The notes under the pieces are model-generated. The model was given only the letters and a program-made list of their open reading frames with translations. It did not search any database and was not told the origin of the DNA. Of a stretch of DNA of 64,000 nt, positions 27,801 through 36,058 are shown one piece after another. Made by a program: the position numbers and the translations under genes. This stretch comes from Ilumatobacter sp963746265. Its GTDB lineage: Bacteria > Actinomycetota > Acidimicrobiia > Acidimicrobiales > Ilumatobacteraceae. Location of the stretch: assembly GCA_963746265.1 (NCBI GenBank), contig CAVVAM010000001.1:1-64000 (forward strand), read 5' to 3'. Position 1 is the first letter of the stretch. Each line of letters begins with the position of its first letter.

Positions 27801-28754
27801 GGAACCCTGCTCGGCTCGATCGACGACGGATGGTGGGAACCGACCCCCGGATCGCGAGCACCCGTGCTCGACCCCGAGCACATCGCCGAACCGGCGCTGC
27901 GCCGCGTGGTCCAGTGGATCGTCGGCGCCCCCCATGCCGCGGCGACCACGCGCGCGATGCTCGCCTCCTTCGACCAGGCCTTGGAGGCGATCGAGCCGAG
28001 CGACCGCTCGCACCTGTCCGCGCACGTCGATCTCGTCGGACGACCGATCGCGCTCGTGCGCGCCCAGCTCTCGCTCGAGCTGCTCGGGCTCCCGGCCTAC
28101 GACCTGTCTTGGGAGGCGATCCGCGCCCGCACGCACGGCCATCCCCGTGACGACCATGGCTTCACCGCCGTGCGCGTGCCGATCCGCATCGGCGACGAGG
28201 GACGCCGCAACGATGGCGTGGTCGGCTACTGGATCGAGCGCGATGGCGCGCTCGCCGATCGCTACCTCAGTCCGCACACCGATGGTTCCGTCGATCGCAT
28301 CCCGGGCGGGACACCGCGATCGACGCTGACGTCCGACCATCCCCAGCACCCCGACCACACCGTCTGGCAATCGGTGGCCGACCCGCCGACCGAGCTGACC
28401 GTCCTGCTCGATCCACGTGGTGCGCTGCACGCGGCGTGCGGCATGGTGCCGACAAAGGCGATCACCGTGCCGATGCAGCAGGTTGCGACGGCGCTGCGCC
28501 GGATCGACTCGGTGTTCCGGATCATGCCGTTGCTCACGCCGTTCGACTCGATCGCGATCCCGTCACCGGTCGAGACCGATCACACCTGGACGTGGTTGCA
28601 GCATCACGGGGAGGCGTGGGCCGAGATCGGTGCCTCCCTCGACCCGTCGCAGCCCAGCGGGATGACGCCGACGTCGACCAGCCCACGGTTCGGCATCCCG
28701 AACGTCGTCCGAGACGGCTATCTGCACCGGCGAGCGAAGGACGGTCCGACGTGA
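24876..28754 (+). CDS. DUF6603-operon protein D, giant protein of unknown function
   Basis: 1292 residues, ATG start in a TGATG overlap. Near residues 66-80 lies a striking segment, GVHLHWSLPAALTRG, followed by MPAAPNRWLIVRTDG; I believe this pattern recurs in very large uncharacterised bacterial proteins, but I cannot check it here. Residues 510-565 are strongly helical (HHLLASLNEEMLDLERKRFE). The C-terminal third again looks beta-rich (VGYWIERDGALADRYLSPHT). No signal peptide, membrane helix, nucleotide-binding loop or protease motif. Coupled to protein E by a GTGA overlap. Confidence 0.75.
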   Translation: MPALVLPLVVDALHLAHAESVIGPTSDPSILPRRGDDRDHYSSTPNLAAAIQVEPFTESTHRLAAGVHLHWSLPAALTRGSTRRGPSYDVEVDGLHMPAAPNRWLIVRTDGKFVARVESDYVHPPEAGRPRDATLYPAAGDETRHRFIGRQLTWRGDEISQPEAAEPLDDDGEPILPIRLDPPLTALGPGDPMFAALYGNCRSVFGAHDDLRDFDGPGTPAYDVFGWYEDPTTPPPPTGDSDAVSVIDLGEGRPQSIDPLGQLVGALDIPSIVSAYNDIETLHPVYRRTADGTWTEEHEQASFVFTEEFSSVDRAVLWSESRGVRLILDYAAGTVRFWNETFEDADRDPYVIYRIRSVWPDSRRAVEERFACRLDGYVSDVDLPDRLVCHGRVDASSPAHPVSATFEARVAVGSTATEALAAWLADRFARIDSSGAAGLQSLRAFVGEERDLEDFVEGLGFDELWDQHHLDARAAVRTMRHEQRFRETERTTVWKIRRRRDATADERTTDIDALPLAIHHLLASLNEEMLDLERKRFEIASHRERTFDDWHALMEATYPELVGGRAVVDLDDLGDLVADSLVPLQDRSVARIDHEVSGIPATLLAPVRRLHSALRRYRDLELVRSPGPRFWRPRDPVVLLGHDDGAAMASDRFGGSDDQAATIVGGSIFTPLRERRTPPDDAITGRTQVLRTTDARPWHPLFLEWSVELRPLGAGSNHDGAGGRYAPDFIAAHYGPEDDGPDLELTDDHDLYGGFRQLTGRTMLSSHGPSLVQRRIDALLEKLVAHQDGAMASIAALAAADERVAGLVAMRDALDQVPSLSQSLGGFHDGLLMRASIRQLPIDDPLGFRREKDLADEVSRRVGGRPLRSPLHDHPFHPIRSGEMILSRLRLVDTFGQAREWRPSDVVGAEGYRVDAGGRRVRMAPRFAQPARLNLRWLSSTEPMRDADDSPVTTPILGWLVPNDLDDVVQVHDADGTLLGSIDDGWWEPTPGSRAPVLDPEHIAEPALRRVVQWIVGAPHAAATTRAMLASFDQALEAIEPSDRSHLSAHVDLVGRPIALVRAQLSLELLGLPAYDLSWEAIRARTHGHPRDDHGFTAVRVPIRIGDEGRRNDGVVGYWIERDGALADRYLSPHTDGSVDRIPGGTPRSTLTSDHPQHPDHTVWQSVADPPTELTVLLDPRGALHAACGMVPTKAITVPMQQVATALRRIDSVFRIMPLLTPFDSIAIPSPVETDHTWTWLQHHGEAWAEIGASLDPSQPSGMTPTSTSPRFGIPNVVRDGYLHRRAKDGPT

Positions 28755-29788
28755 GCCGACCGGTGCGGATCTCACTGGCCAACGACCGCGGCGAGCCGGA
28801 GCTGAACGTCCCGGACGCGCCACAGGCGCTCCGCGTGCGCGTCACCAACGTCGGCGACCGTCGGCTGACCACGTCCGGCGACGGATTCGCGCTCACGCTG
28901 CGCTTCCGACGCGGCACGCTGGAACGGCTCGAGCGCATCCGGCTCGCTGCTCATTCGACGACGTCGTGGCACCTCGCACACCGCGAGGTCGGCAACGGTG
29001 ACGTCGTGATCGAGCTGTCGCGGCGATCCTTGTTGCTGGCACCCGACGAGAGTGCCGACGTCGTGATCACCGGTGTGTGCGCCGACGAGCGCGGCGGCAC
29101 CAGGACCACGCGCGTCGAAGCGGGCTGGTCGGGCCTGCGACCCTCGGGTGCCGACCTGTTCCCGGAGTCCGTTCGTACGTCGCTCAGCTTGCTCGGGGTA
29201 CGGCTCGCCCACGCCGATGCGCTTGGCAGCCGGCTGCGCACCGGTTCGGTCGGGCGATCGGGACCGTTCGTCGCCGGCGTCTGGCCCGACGGCCCGCCGC
29301 TCACGATCGCTACGGGAGCGATGCCGGCGTGGCCGAGGATCGAGATCGGTGTGACGACGACGGTGACGCTCGCTGTCGTGAACGTCTCGGGCGAAGGCCT
29401 GAGGCTGTCGGGAGACGACGACGCCGCGAGCCGCATCGAGATCGAGGTGCCGCGAGCCGAGCACGCGGCACCGTGGGGTCTGGTCGCCGCTCAGGGGGAT
29501 CGGCTCGCGATCGACCTCGTCGACGATGCCGGCAGCACCGACGACTCGTCGGACGTGCTCGACCCCGACGACTGGTTCGTGCACCACCTGAGCATCCGCC
29601 GCCTCGTTGGCGGGCACTGGGGCGACCGTCAGCGCCTGCTCGTCGCGCTCACGGTCCGTTCCAGCGCGATGGCCGGCTGCGTCGTCCCCGTGCGGCTCCG
29701 GTACGTCGACTTCTCCGATGTCGACGACGGCGAGCTCGTGGTCCTCTTCGAGACGGTGGAGAAGCTGGACGCCTCGGCCACGACGTGA
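28751..29788 (+). CDS. DUF6603-operon protein E, beta-rich protein of unknown function
   Basis: 345 residues, GTG start in a GTGA overlap; last gene of the operon. Almost entirely beta, with repeated V-x-V strands of immunoglobulin-like spacing (ALRVRVTNVGDRRLTTSGDG, TVTLAVVNVSGEGLRLSGDD). The two halves start similarly (VTNVGDRRLTTSGDGF and VVNVSGEGLRLSGDDD), suggesting an internal duplication. No signal peptide. A structural or scaffold role is plausible but not shown. It is followed by about 140 bp and then compound repeat copy D. Confidence 0.7.
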   Translation: MSRPVRISLANDRGEPELNVPDAPQALRVRVTNVGDRRLTTSGDGFALTLRFRRGTLERLERIRLAAHSTTSWHLAHREVGNGDVVIELSRRSLLLAPDESADVVITGVCADERGGTRTTRVEAGWSGLRPSGADLFPESVRTSLSLLGVRLAHADALGSRLRTGSVGRSGPFVAGVWPDGPPLTIATGAMPAWPRIEIGVTTTVTLAVVNVSGEGLRLSGDDDAASRIEIEVPRAEHAAPWGLVAAQGDRLAIDLVDDAGSTDDSSDVLDPDDWFVHHLSIRRLVGGHWGDRQRLLVALTVRSSAMAGCVVPVRLRYVDFSDVDDGELVVLFETVEKLDASATT

Positions 29789-29925
29789 CGTGATCGGCCG
29801 CCGGGCTCACGAGTGGCTCCAGTCCGACCGATCGACTTCCTCGGTGCCTCACCGGCTCCGTCCGGGACGGTCGACCAACGACGACTCGGCGGAAGCATGA
29901 TGCGAGAACACAGGCGCCGCGCCGG

Positions 29926-30229
29926 TCGTGCCTCATTCGTGCCTCAGCCGACCGTTCGTGCGCCTCCAGCGCGCCTGCCTCACGCGTGCCTCACGCAGCG
30001 GTCAACAGGGGTCAACACCGGGTACTGTCGGCACTGCGCCGACGGCGCGAATCACCAGCACAATGCACGTTTCCCCAGGTCACAGCGCTCACGGCAACTC
30101 GAGTAAGTTCCTCCAAGCTGAGTACGGGGGTTCGATTCCCCTCATCCGCTCCAAAACCCCTGGTAGATGAGCTGGCCGCTTGCGGTAGGCCTGTCTTTCG
30201 GGGTCGGCATGCCTCACGCGGTGAGGCAC
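29926..30229 (+). repeat. Compound repeat copy D: left arm, tRNA-Gly(UCC) 3' half, right palindrome
   Basis: The longest left arm, with at least four GCCTCA words (gtgcctcattcgtgcctcag, cctgcctcacgcgtgcctca), GGTCAACAGGGGTCAAC, then a core CTCCAAGCTGAGTACGGGGG to CATCCGCTCC. This core has anticodon-position TCC rather than CCC, and both sides of the T stem are changed together (GGGGG with CCCCT). After the core come CCTGGTAGATG and the right palindrome TGCCTCAC-GCG-GTGAGGCA at 30210-30228. Confidence 0.85.
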
Positions 30230-30365
30230 GATTCCTGGACGTCCATGCAGGCGTCGCCACTGGTCGGAGCCGGAATCGGCCGGATGAACCGTCGCCCGTG
30301 TTCCCAGCCAGTCAGCCTGACCTTTCATCGCCTTTGAGGGGGCGAGCCGCTGATCGGCGAAGGCT

Positions 30366-30500
30366 TCAACCATCACGCACACGCCACAGCAAGGCGAATG
30401 CACCCCAAACGGGAATCACCAGGCGCATTGCGAGGTACCCGCGAAAGCAGAACACTGCGCCGGTCAGGAGAGCGACGATGCCGACGACGATGTCATTCAT
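30366..30500 (-). pseudogene. DUF4203-like membrane protein, N-terminal remnant
   Basis: Begins MNDIVVGIVALLTGAVFCFR then GYLAMRLVIPVWGAFA, typical of the first two helices of DUF4203-like small membrane proteins. After 44 codons it runs into unrelated sequence and stops, about 135 bp from the right arm of repeat copy D. The rest of the protein (usually 150 residues or more) is missing. No product expected. Confidence 0.5.
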
Positions 30501-30807
30501 GTCCAGACTCTTGCAGGCCGGGCCCTGGTGTGGCCAGCACCCAGGCATGTGACTCGTGCGCCCAACCGCAGGTCGACTGTCCACTGAGACCCCGGTCACG
30601 CCGGTGGAGGAGCTGGCGAGGCGCGTCACCGCGTTCGAAGCGATCGTCGAACTTCCTGGCCACCGTCGTTGCTCGGTTCGTGTCGATATGCGGCAAACCC
30701 AAGCCGCGGGCCTGATCGACGGCTCGGACGGGTCCGGGCTTGGCGTGACTGCTACTTTCGGCAACACGCGTCTGCGCATCGCCAGGTCCTCGACAAGGAG
30801 TTCTTCC
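30501..30807. other. Intergenic region upstream of the sulfatase gene
   Basis: About 300 bp between divergent genes; no frame looks coding. AAGGAG at 30795-30800 is the sulfatase ribosome site, 7 bases before its ATG. Confidence 0.5.
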
Positions 30808-32297
30808 ATGCCCAACGGTCAGCCCAACATCCTCGTCCTGTGGGGCGACGACATCGGCATCAGTAATCTCAGCTGCTATTCGAACGGCCTGATGGGGTAC
30901 CGCACCCCGAACATCGACCGCATCGCCGACGAGGGCGCAATCTTCACCGACTACTACGGCGAGCAGAGCTGTACCGCGGGCCGCGCGGCGTTCATCACCG
31001 GCCAGAACCCGTACCGCACCGGCCTGACGAAGGTGGGCATGCCGGGTATGGACCTGGGTCTGCGTGACGAGGACCCGACGATCGCGACGGCGCTGAAGGC
31101 CCAGGGCTACGCCACCGGCCAGTTCGGCAAGAACCATTTCGGTGACCGTGACGAGTTCCTGCCGACCAACCACGGCTTCGACGAGTTCTTCGGCAACCTG
31201 TACCACCTCAATGCCGAGGAGGAGCCCGAGGACGTCGACTACCCGGACCCCGAGCGGTACCCGAGTTTCCGTGAGCGATTCGGCCCGCGCGGTGTGATCC
31301 ACAGCTGGGCCGACGGCCGGATCGAGGACACCGGCCCGCTCACCAAGAAGCGGATGGAGACGATCGACGACGAGATCATCGAGCCGGCGAAGCGGTTCAT
31401 CCGTGACGCCGCCGAGAACGATACGCCGTTCTTCATGTGGTTCAACACGACCGGCATGCATTTCCGGACGCACATCGCCGACGAGATCCGCGGCCAGGCG
31501 GGCCACTGGCAGTCCGAGTACCACGACGCGATGGTCGAGCACGACAAGCGCATCGGCTCGATGCTCGACTTCCTCGACGAGCTGGGCCTCGCCGAGGACA
31601 CGATCGTCGTGTACAGCACCGACAACGGCGTCCACATGAACACCTGGCCCGACGGCGGCATGACCCCGTTCCGCAACGAGAAGAACTCGTGCTGGGAAGG
31701 CGCGTTCCGCGTCCCGCGATGGTGCGCTGGCCCGGAACGGTCGAGCCGGGCACGGTGCTCAACGACATCGTGAGCCACGCCGACTGGTTCCCGACGTTCC
31801 TCGCGGCGGCCGGCAACCCCGACATCGTCGACGAGTTGAAGGCGGGAGGCGATCTGAACGGGACCGAGTACAAGGTGCACCTCGACGGGTTCGACCTCAC
31901 CGCCTACCTGAGCGGTGAGACCGAGGAGAGTCCGCGCGAGAGCTTCTTCTACGTCTCCGACGACGGCGACCTCATGGCGATGCGCTTCGACAACTGGAAG
32001 ATCGTGTTCCTCGAGCAGCGCTGCGCCGGGACGCTGCAGGTCTGGGCCGAGCCGTTCACCGAACTCCGCCTGCCGAAGATCTTCAATCTCAAGACCGATC
32101 CGTTCGAGCGGGCCGACATCACGTCGAACACCTACTACGACTGGATGATCAGTCACGCCTACCTGGTGGTTCCTGCCCAGACGCACGTCATGCAGATGGC
32201 GTCGACCTTGCAGGAGTTCCCACCCCGCCAGGATTCGGCGAGCTTCACCGTCGGCAAGATGCTCAACAAGTTGCAGGCAGGCATCGGGAGCCCATGA
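30808..32297 (+). pseudogene. Sulfatase family hydrolase with a single-base frameshift
   Basis: About 496 residues if the frame is restored. Alkaline-phosphatase-fold sulfatase: metal-binding Asp14-Asp15 (LWGDDIG) and C55-T-A-G-R59, the CxAxR sulfatase signature whose Cys is converted to formylglycine, followed by the usual AAFITG. YSTDNGVHMNTWP supplies the second metal pair. Near 31715 the frame breaks (FRVP then AMVRWPGTVEPG): GTCCCGCGATGG should read GTC-CCC-GCG-ATG-G, one C short in a C run. The remaining sequence is healthy, so this may be a sequencing error or a recent mutation. The maturase gene begins in the stop codon (ATGA). Substrate is likely a sulfate ester; no signal peptide is seen. 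Confidence 0.85.
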
Positions 32298-32400
32298 CCG
32301 AGCGGGCGATCAGGACCCCCGCCGTGCACGGTGGTTTCGTCTCGCTTGCCGGTGGCGCGTTCCGTATGGGGTCCGACCGGCACTTCCCCGGGGAGGCGCC
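32294..32400 (+). pseudogene. Formylglycine-generating enzyme (sulfatase maturase), N-terminal stub
   Basis: Starts in an ATGA overlap with the sulfatase. GGFVSLAGGAFRMGSDRHFP followed by GEAP is the canonical N-terminus of FGE/SUMF1 proteins, which oxidise the sulfatase Cys to formylglycine. After about 35 codons similarity ends and no later part of the roughly 300-residue enzyme is found. The sulfatase, even if in frame, would need a maturase from elsewhere. Confidence 0.75.
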
Positions 32401-32579
32401 GGATCGGTGTCGAGCTCGACGCTGGTCGACTACGAAGTCACCGAGCCGGCCCCTTCATACCTCTCACCAGAGTGCGAAACCGGCATCGAGGACGGGTGCA
32501 ACCCCGATCTCGACGTGGCCGTCATAGTTGGCACATCGGACTGCTACATCGGCCCGGAACGCTTCGGTACTCGCAGGTG
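32401..32579 (+). pseudogene. C-terminal fragment of an unknown acidic protein
   Basis: Immediately after the maturase stub another frame reads STLVDYEVTEPAPSYLSPEC, then GIEDGCNPDLDVAVIVGTSD and a stop. It is acidic with paired cysteines, like the tail of a secreted protein. It has no start of its own, so it marks a recombination joint within the maturase gene. Confidence 0.4.
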
Positions 32580-32810
32580 ACGCTCAGCGAGTTTGACCGA
32601 CCAATCTGCGCGCGGTGGGCACCCCTGAGTCGGGCGGCGTTGACATCCAGTTGCCCGCCCCGGAGCGGCGGCTCGCGAGTCCGAACGCACCAGGGCGCCG
32701 TGGAGCGCACCCCAGCCTGCGAGCAGAGCAATCGTCACGAGGGGAATCATCACGATCCAGACGAGGTGCTTGGCGGCAGGTCGCCATCCGCCCTGACTGT
32801 TCTGAGTCAT
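32544..32810 (-). CDS. Small membrane protein, doubtful
   Basis: 88 residues from an ATG at 32810. One hydrophobic helix (HLVWIVMIPLVTIALLAGWG) after NSQGGWRPAAK, then an arginine-rich tail that does not look native. No ribosome site. It overlaps the preceding fragment on the other strand by a few codons. Probably the 5' part of a broken gene. Confidence 0.3.
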   Translation of the reverse strand: MTQNSQGGWRPAAKHLVWIVMIPLVTIALLAGWGALHGALVRSDSRAAAPGRATGCQRRPTQGCPPRADWSVKLAERHLRVPKRSGPM

Positions 32811-33201
32811 CGGGCGCCAGCGTAACGGCGGCTGCGATATCCAGTGGCCGCCGCAAGGCGTCTGCGGCCGGCGGGCGATACTCCCGCCCAGCACCACACA
32901 CTCGGCTTCCGGCGAAGTTGTGCGCGTTCGAGTCGATCGAGTCGATCGAGAATCACGTCCCGCTTGACCCGCTGCAACCACTCGCTATCGGCACCTTGGC
33001 GATCGTTCAGGTGCTCGAGAATGATCAGCTCCGCGAACCGGGGAATCACCAGTTTGGCGACGGACCCGGGGGCAATCGCCCTGCACCTCGGGACTCGATG
33101 GCGCTTTCTGTGTCGTCGAACGCGCGAAGTTGGAACGTGTCCGTTGCGTTGTTGTCACTCGATGATGACAGGGTCTGGAGTGACCTGAGGAGGTGCGATC
33201 A
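32811..33201. other. Intergenic stretch with strong ribosome site at its end
   Basis: No frame is protein-like. GAGGAGGT at 33187-33194 is a near-perfect Shine-Dalgarno sequence for the ATG at 33202. Confidence 0.5.
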
Positions 33202-33732
33202 ATGCAACCTTTCCCCGACCGCAACACGCCCGCTGCCGATGCCACCGATCCGACGGTGATGGTCTCGATGTTCGATGACCATCTCGTCATCTGCGCGCCC
33301 GCACAGCTCGATCTCGAAATGACGGAAGTTCTGGTGATCGCTGCAGCATCGGCTGTGGCCGCCGGGCTGACGGTGATGATCGACCTCGACCCCGATACGG
33401 CAAGTGACGAACTTATCGCGCGTCGACCGCTGAGCGCTGCCACCGCGACCTGCGTCAACGGCGACGGCGGACCCGTCGAGGTTCTCGGTGCTGGCTATGT
33501 CCGGCTCACCACTTGCGACGCCAACTGGACCATCGACTTGGCCCAGGGTCGACTCCGCCGTTCCGACGATGCGATCGAGCCGCATTTCGTCAGGCCCGAC
33601 GACTGGACCCCCGTCCAAGCCCTCTGGGTGACTCAGACGAGTGTGACCGCGCTCACCAACGACGGAAGATACCTGTCGACGCGGTCGGCGTGGACCACAC
33701 AGCATCGGCCCGCGGGCCTCGTGCCCGCCTGA
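33202..33732 (+). CDS. Hypothetical protein with STAS-like N-terminus
   Basis: 176 residues. The first 70 (MVSMFDDHLVICAPAQLDLE, then VIAAASAVAAGLTVMIDLDP) follow the strand-helix pattern of STAS/anti-sigma-antagonist domains, but the phosphorylated Ser/Thr motif is not evident. The rest (WTIDLAQGRLRRSDDAIEPH, DWTPVQALWVTQTSVTALTN) is unassigned. Start fixed by GAGGAGGT 7 bases upstream rather than the nearby GTG. No membrane segment. Confidence 0.55.
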   Translation: MQPFPDRNTPAADATDPTVMVSMFDDHLVICAPAQLDLEMTEVLVIAAASAVAAGLTVMIDLDPDTASDELIARRPLSAATATCVNGDGGPVEVLGAGYVRLTTCDANWTIDLAQGRLRRSDDAIEPHFVRPDDWTPVQALWVTQTSVTALTNDGRYLSTRSAWTTQHRPAGLVPA

Positions 33733-33926
33733 CGAACTGGGTCGCCACCACCAGCGCCCTGGAGGATCTCGTCGCGAAGCCGCCGCAGCCCTGAGTGGGT
33801 GTCCCTAAACCGGGTGGGTCGAGGAGATCGACATCAGCCCGCTGATCGCTCAAACCCAGCGCGGTGATCGCAGTTCGGATCCCGCTACGTCATCGTCGAC
33901 GCAGGCAACCGTGCGGCTCGACTATG
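33733..33926. other. Short convergent intergenic region
   Basis: Separates two convergent genes; nothing recognised. Confidence 0.4.
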
Positions 33927-35285
33927 TCATCCGGGCTCATAGGTCCAGTCCGGGCGCTTGCGGGCCTGGGTGTCATCGAGGACGAATCGGTCGCCGACAA
34001 GGTCAACGATCTTCGTCAGCTCCAGCCCTCGCGCCGGACGCCGCGACTCGGGGTCGCGCATGTCGGACAACAAGCTCGTCACCACGCGTTGCTCCTGGGA
34101 GGGCAAGAAGCAACGCGATGCATCGGTAACGCTCGCCAGGCGCGCCGAGATGTCGCCGTACACGGCACCCTCGGTGACGCCGTCGAGGCCCGACAACAAA
34201 TCGGTGATCGCTTGGCAACCGAGTTTGCACGCCGAGCACTGGCCGCACGACTCGACGCCGAGGAAGCGCGAGACCGCATGGGCCAACTCGGCGGGATCGG
34301 TGCGATCGTCGTAGACAATGAATCCACCCGTCCCAAGACCGGCGCCGACCGATTCCATGTGTTCGTACGTGAGGGGCGTATCGATCAGTTCACCGCGCAG
34401 CACCGGATTCGAGATCCCCGATAGCACGTACTTGACGGCTCGACCATCCATCATCCCACCGCCCAACTCTGCGATCACCGTCGCCACGGGTGTCCCGAGT
34501 TCGAACTCGCCGACACCGTGACGCACCGTGTCACCCGACACCGTGCACACCATCGTGCCCGGCGACTCTGCCGTCCCGAAGCCCCGATACCACTCCCCAC
34601 CATTGGCGACGATCGCCGGGACAGTCGACAACGTCTCGACGTTGTTGACCAGAGTCGGATTCGACCCTTCGGGCCCGACGTCGGCGAGTGTTCTTCCCGC
34701 CGACCAACCCACCTGCGGGTTCGTCGTGAACAACCCATACAGATAGGGCGGGAACAGGCGAGGCAGCGGCTCTTCACCCTCGATCACTTCGAGTAACGCC
34801 TTCTCCTCACCAAACAGATACTCATCAGGGCCACGGACAAGCTCGATCTGAACATCGTCGGCCCACCCGGCCGCAGCCATCTCAGCCACCCCCAGCGCCA
34901 CCACGTCAGCCTCGAACTCGAACGACGACTTCAACGCAACGAAAACCCGGCGAGCACCAACCGTGCGCGCCGCAACCAACAACCCCTCCAGCAGCAGATA
35001 CGGGTTGTGGCGCAACAACGCCCGATCCTTGAACGTCCCCGGCTCACCCTCCGCACCGTTGGCCACCACAAAGCGCTCGCCGGCCTCCGCACCTCCAGCC
35101 ACGATCGAGCGCCACTTCAACGCGGTCGAGAACCCGGCGCCTCCACGACCTCGCAGACCCGACGACTCGAGTTCGTCGAGCACGTGGTCAGGCCCGGACT
35201 CGACCGCGATGCCCAGCGCAACCCCGCCACCGCGTTCGACGTATTCCTCGAGCGAGGCGACCGGCGCCCCATCGAGCAGGATCAT
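33927..35285 (-). CDS. NuoF-like NADH-binding flavoprotein subunit
   Basis: 452 residues, the length of NuoF/FdsB/HoxF-type subunits. GRGGAGFSTALKW near residues 45-57 binds NADH, NGAEGEPGTFKDR and GPDEYLFGEEKALLE line the FMN site, and CGQCSACKLGC near residue 348 with a later Cys (ASRCF) binds a 4Fe-4S cluster. It would pass electrons between NADH and iron-sulfur partners of a complex I-like, formate-dehydrogenase-like or hydrogenase-like enzyme. No NuoE- or NuoG-type partner is nearby. Its ATG overlaps the stop of a 55-residue gene (ATGA). The selenoprotein gene lies 0.8 kb upstream on the same strand. Partner enzyme unknown. Confidence 0.85.
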   Translation of the reverse strand: MILLDGAPVASLEEYVERGGGVALGIAVESGPDHVLDELESSGLRGRGGAGFSTALKWRSIVAGGAEAGERFVVANGAEGEPGTFKDRALLRHNPYLLLEGLLVAARTVGARRVFVALKSSFEFEADVVALGVAEMAAAGWADDVQIELVRGPDEYLFGEEKALLEVIEGEEPLPRLFPPYLYGLFTTNPQVGWSAGRTLADVGPEGSNPTLVNNVETLSTVPAIVANGGEWYRGFGTAESPGTMVCTVSGDTVRHGVGEFELGTPVATVIAELGGGMMDGRAVKYVLSGISNPVLRGELIDTPLTYEHMESVGAGLGTGGFIVYDDRTDPAELAHAVSRFLGVESCGQCSACKLGCQAITDLLSGLDGVTEGAVYGDISARLASVTDASRCFLPSQEQRVVTSLLSDMRDPESRRPARGLELTKIVDLVGDRFVLDDTQARKRPDWTYEPG

Positions 35286-35449
35286 CCCGACGCCCCGAAC
35301 AAGCAGTCGATGAAGTCATCGGGTGAGACAAGTAGTTCCGAGGTCGCATGGCCATTGACACCTCGGACGGCCAACACGCGGGCCGGGTCCGGACGGCGAA
35401 GTCGGCCCAACAACAAAGGATCCTCGTTGCTCAAGACCTCCACCGTCAT
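35282..35449 (-). CDS. Small protein coupled to the NuoF-like gene
   Basis: 55 residues (MTVEVLSNEDPLLLGRLRRP, then VLAVRGVNGHATSELLVSPD). In-frame TAG lies two codons before the ATG, so this is the full frame. The stop overlaps the NuoF start, implying coupled translation. Composition is protein-like. Could be a small accessory subunit or the tail of a truncated subunit that gained a start. Not recognised. Confidence 0.5.
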   Translation of the reverse strand: MTVEVLSNEDPLLLGRLRRPDPARVLAVRGVNGHATSELLVSPDDFIDCLFGASG

Positions 35450-36058
35450 GATCTAGCACCCTAGGTCTTTTCGTGAGCCAGCCGGTCCCGACTCGGCCAA
35501 CGAACGCAGCGATCCGGTGCCTCGCCCCCGACCGACCGTCAACGCGAAATCACCGCCAGCAGAAGCAGTTTGATCGTCAACATCGGAACCGCCGCCCCGG
35601 AGATCCCCACTCGGCAATCGCGATCAAGAGCGTCCGGCGCCGTGCCGCATCATGCGCGATGCGGCGACAGCGACCGCGGAACAGCCCCATCATCCCGCCA
35701 CCGTGAGAGTCGACGACCCGAGCGAGAACGGCACGTCCGCGCTCGGGCACGTGCGCGAGAACGTGCGTCGGGTGGTCGGGACGGCACATGCACCGTCGAG
35801 AACCGATCGTCGTGCAGGGTACGAGCGGTCTCAACGGCCCCCGCCATGAACATCCTGATCGGGGTTCCGCGGTCCGAGCGCCAGTCGGCGGCGCGGATCC
35901 GGTGTTCCGGCAGCTCGCCGAGCGCGGCGTTGATGATGCTTCCGTATCGGTGCCGATGAGTTCCTGGAGGTCGGCGATGGTGCCCGATTCGTCGATGGTT
36001 GAGGGTGCAAATTCGGCGATGGGATCTCGCTGAGTTCGGTCCAGTCGTCGTTGCCGTC
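35450..36058 (-). pseudogene. Decayed coding sequence, family not recognised
   Basis: On the minus strand two frames carry protein-like stretches: DPIAEFAPSTIDESGTIADL then QELIGTDTE, and after a frame change GELPEHRIRAADWRSDRGTP then IRMFMAGAVETARTLHDDRF. There is no start and no continuous frame. It follows the selenoprotein gene directly, so it may be a broken downstream gene of that operon. Confidence 0.35.
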
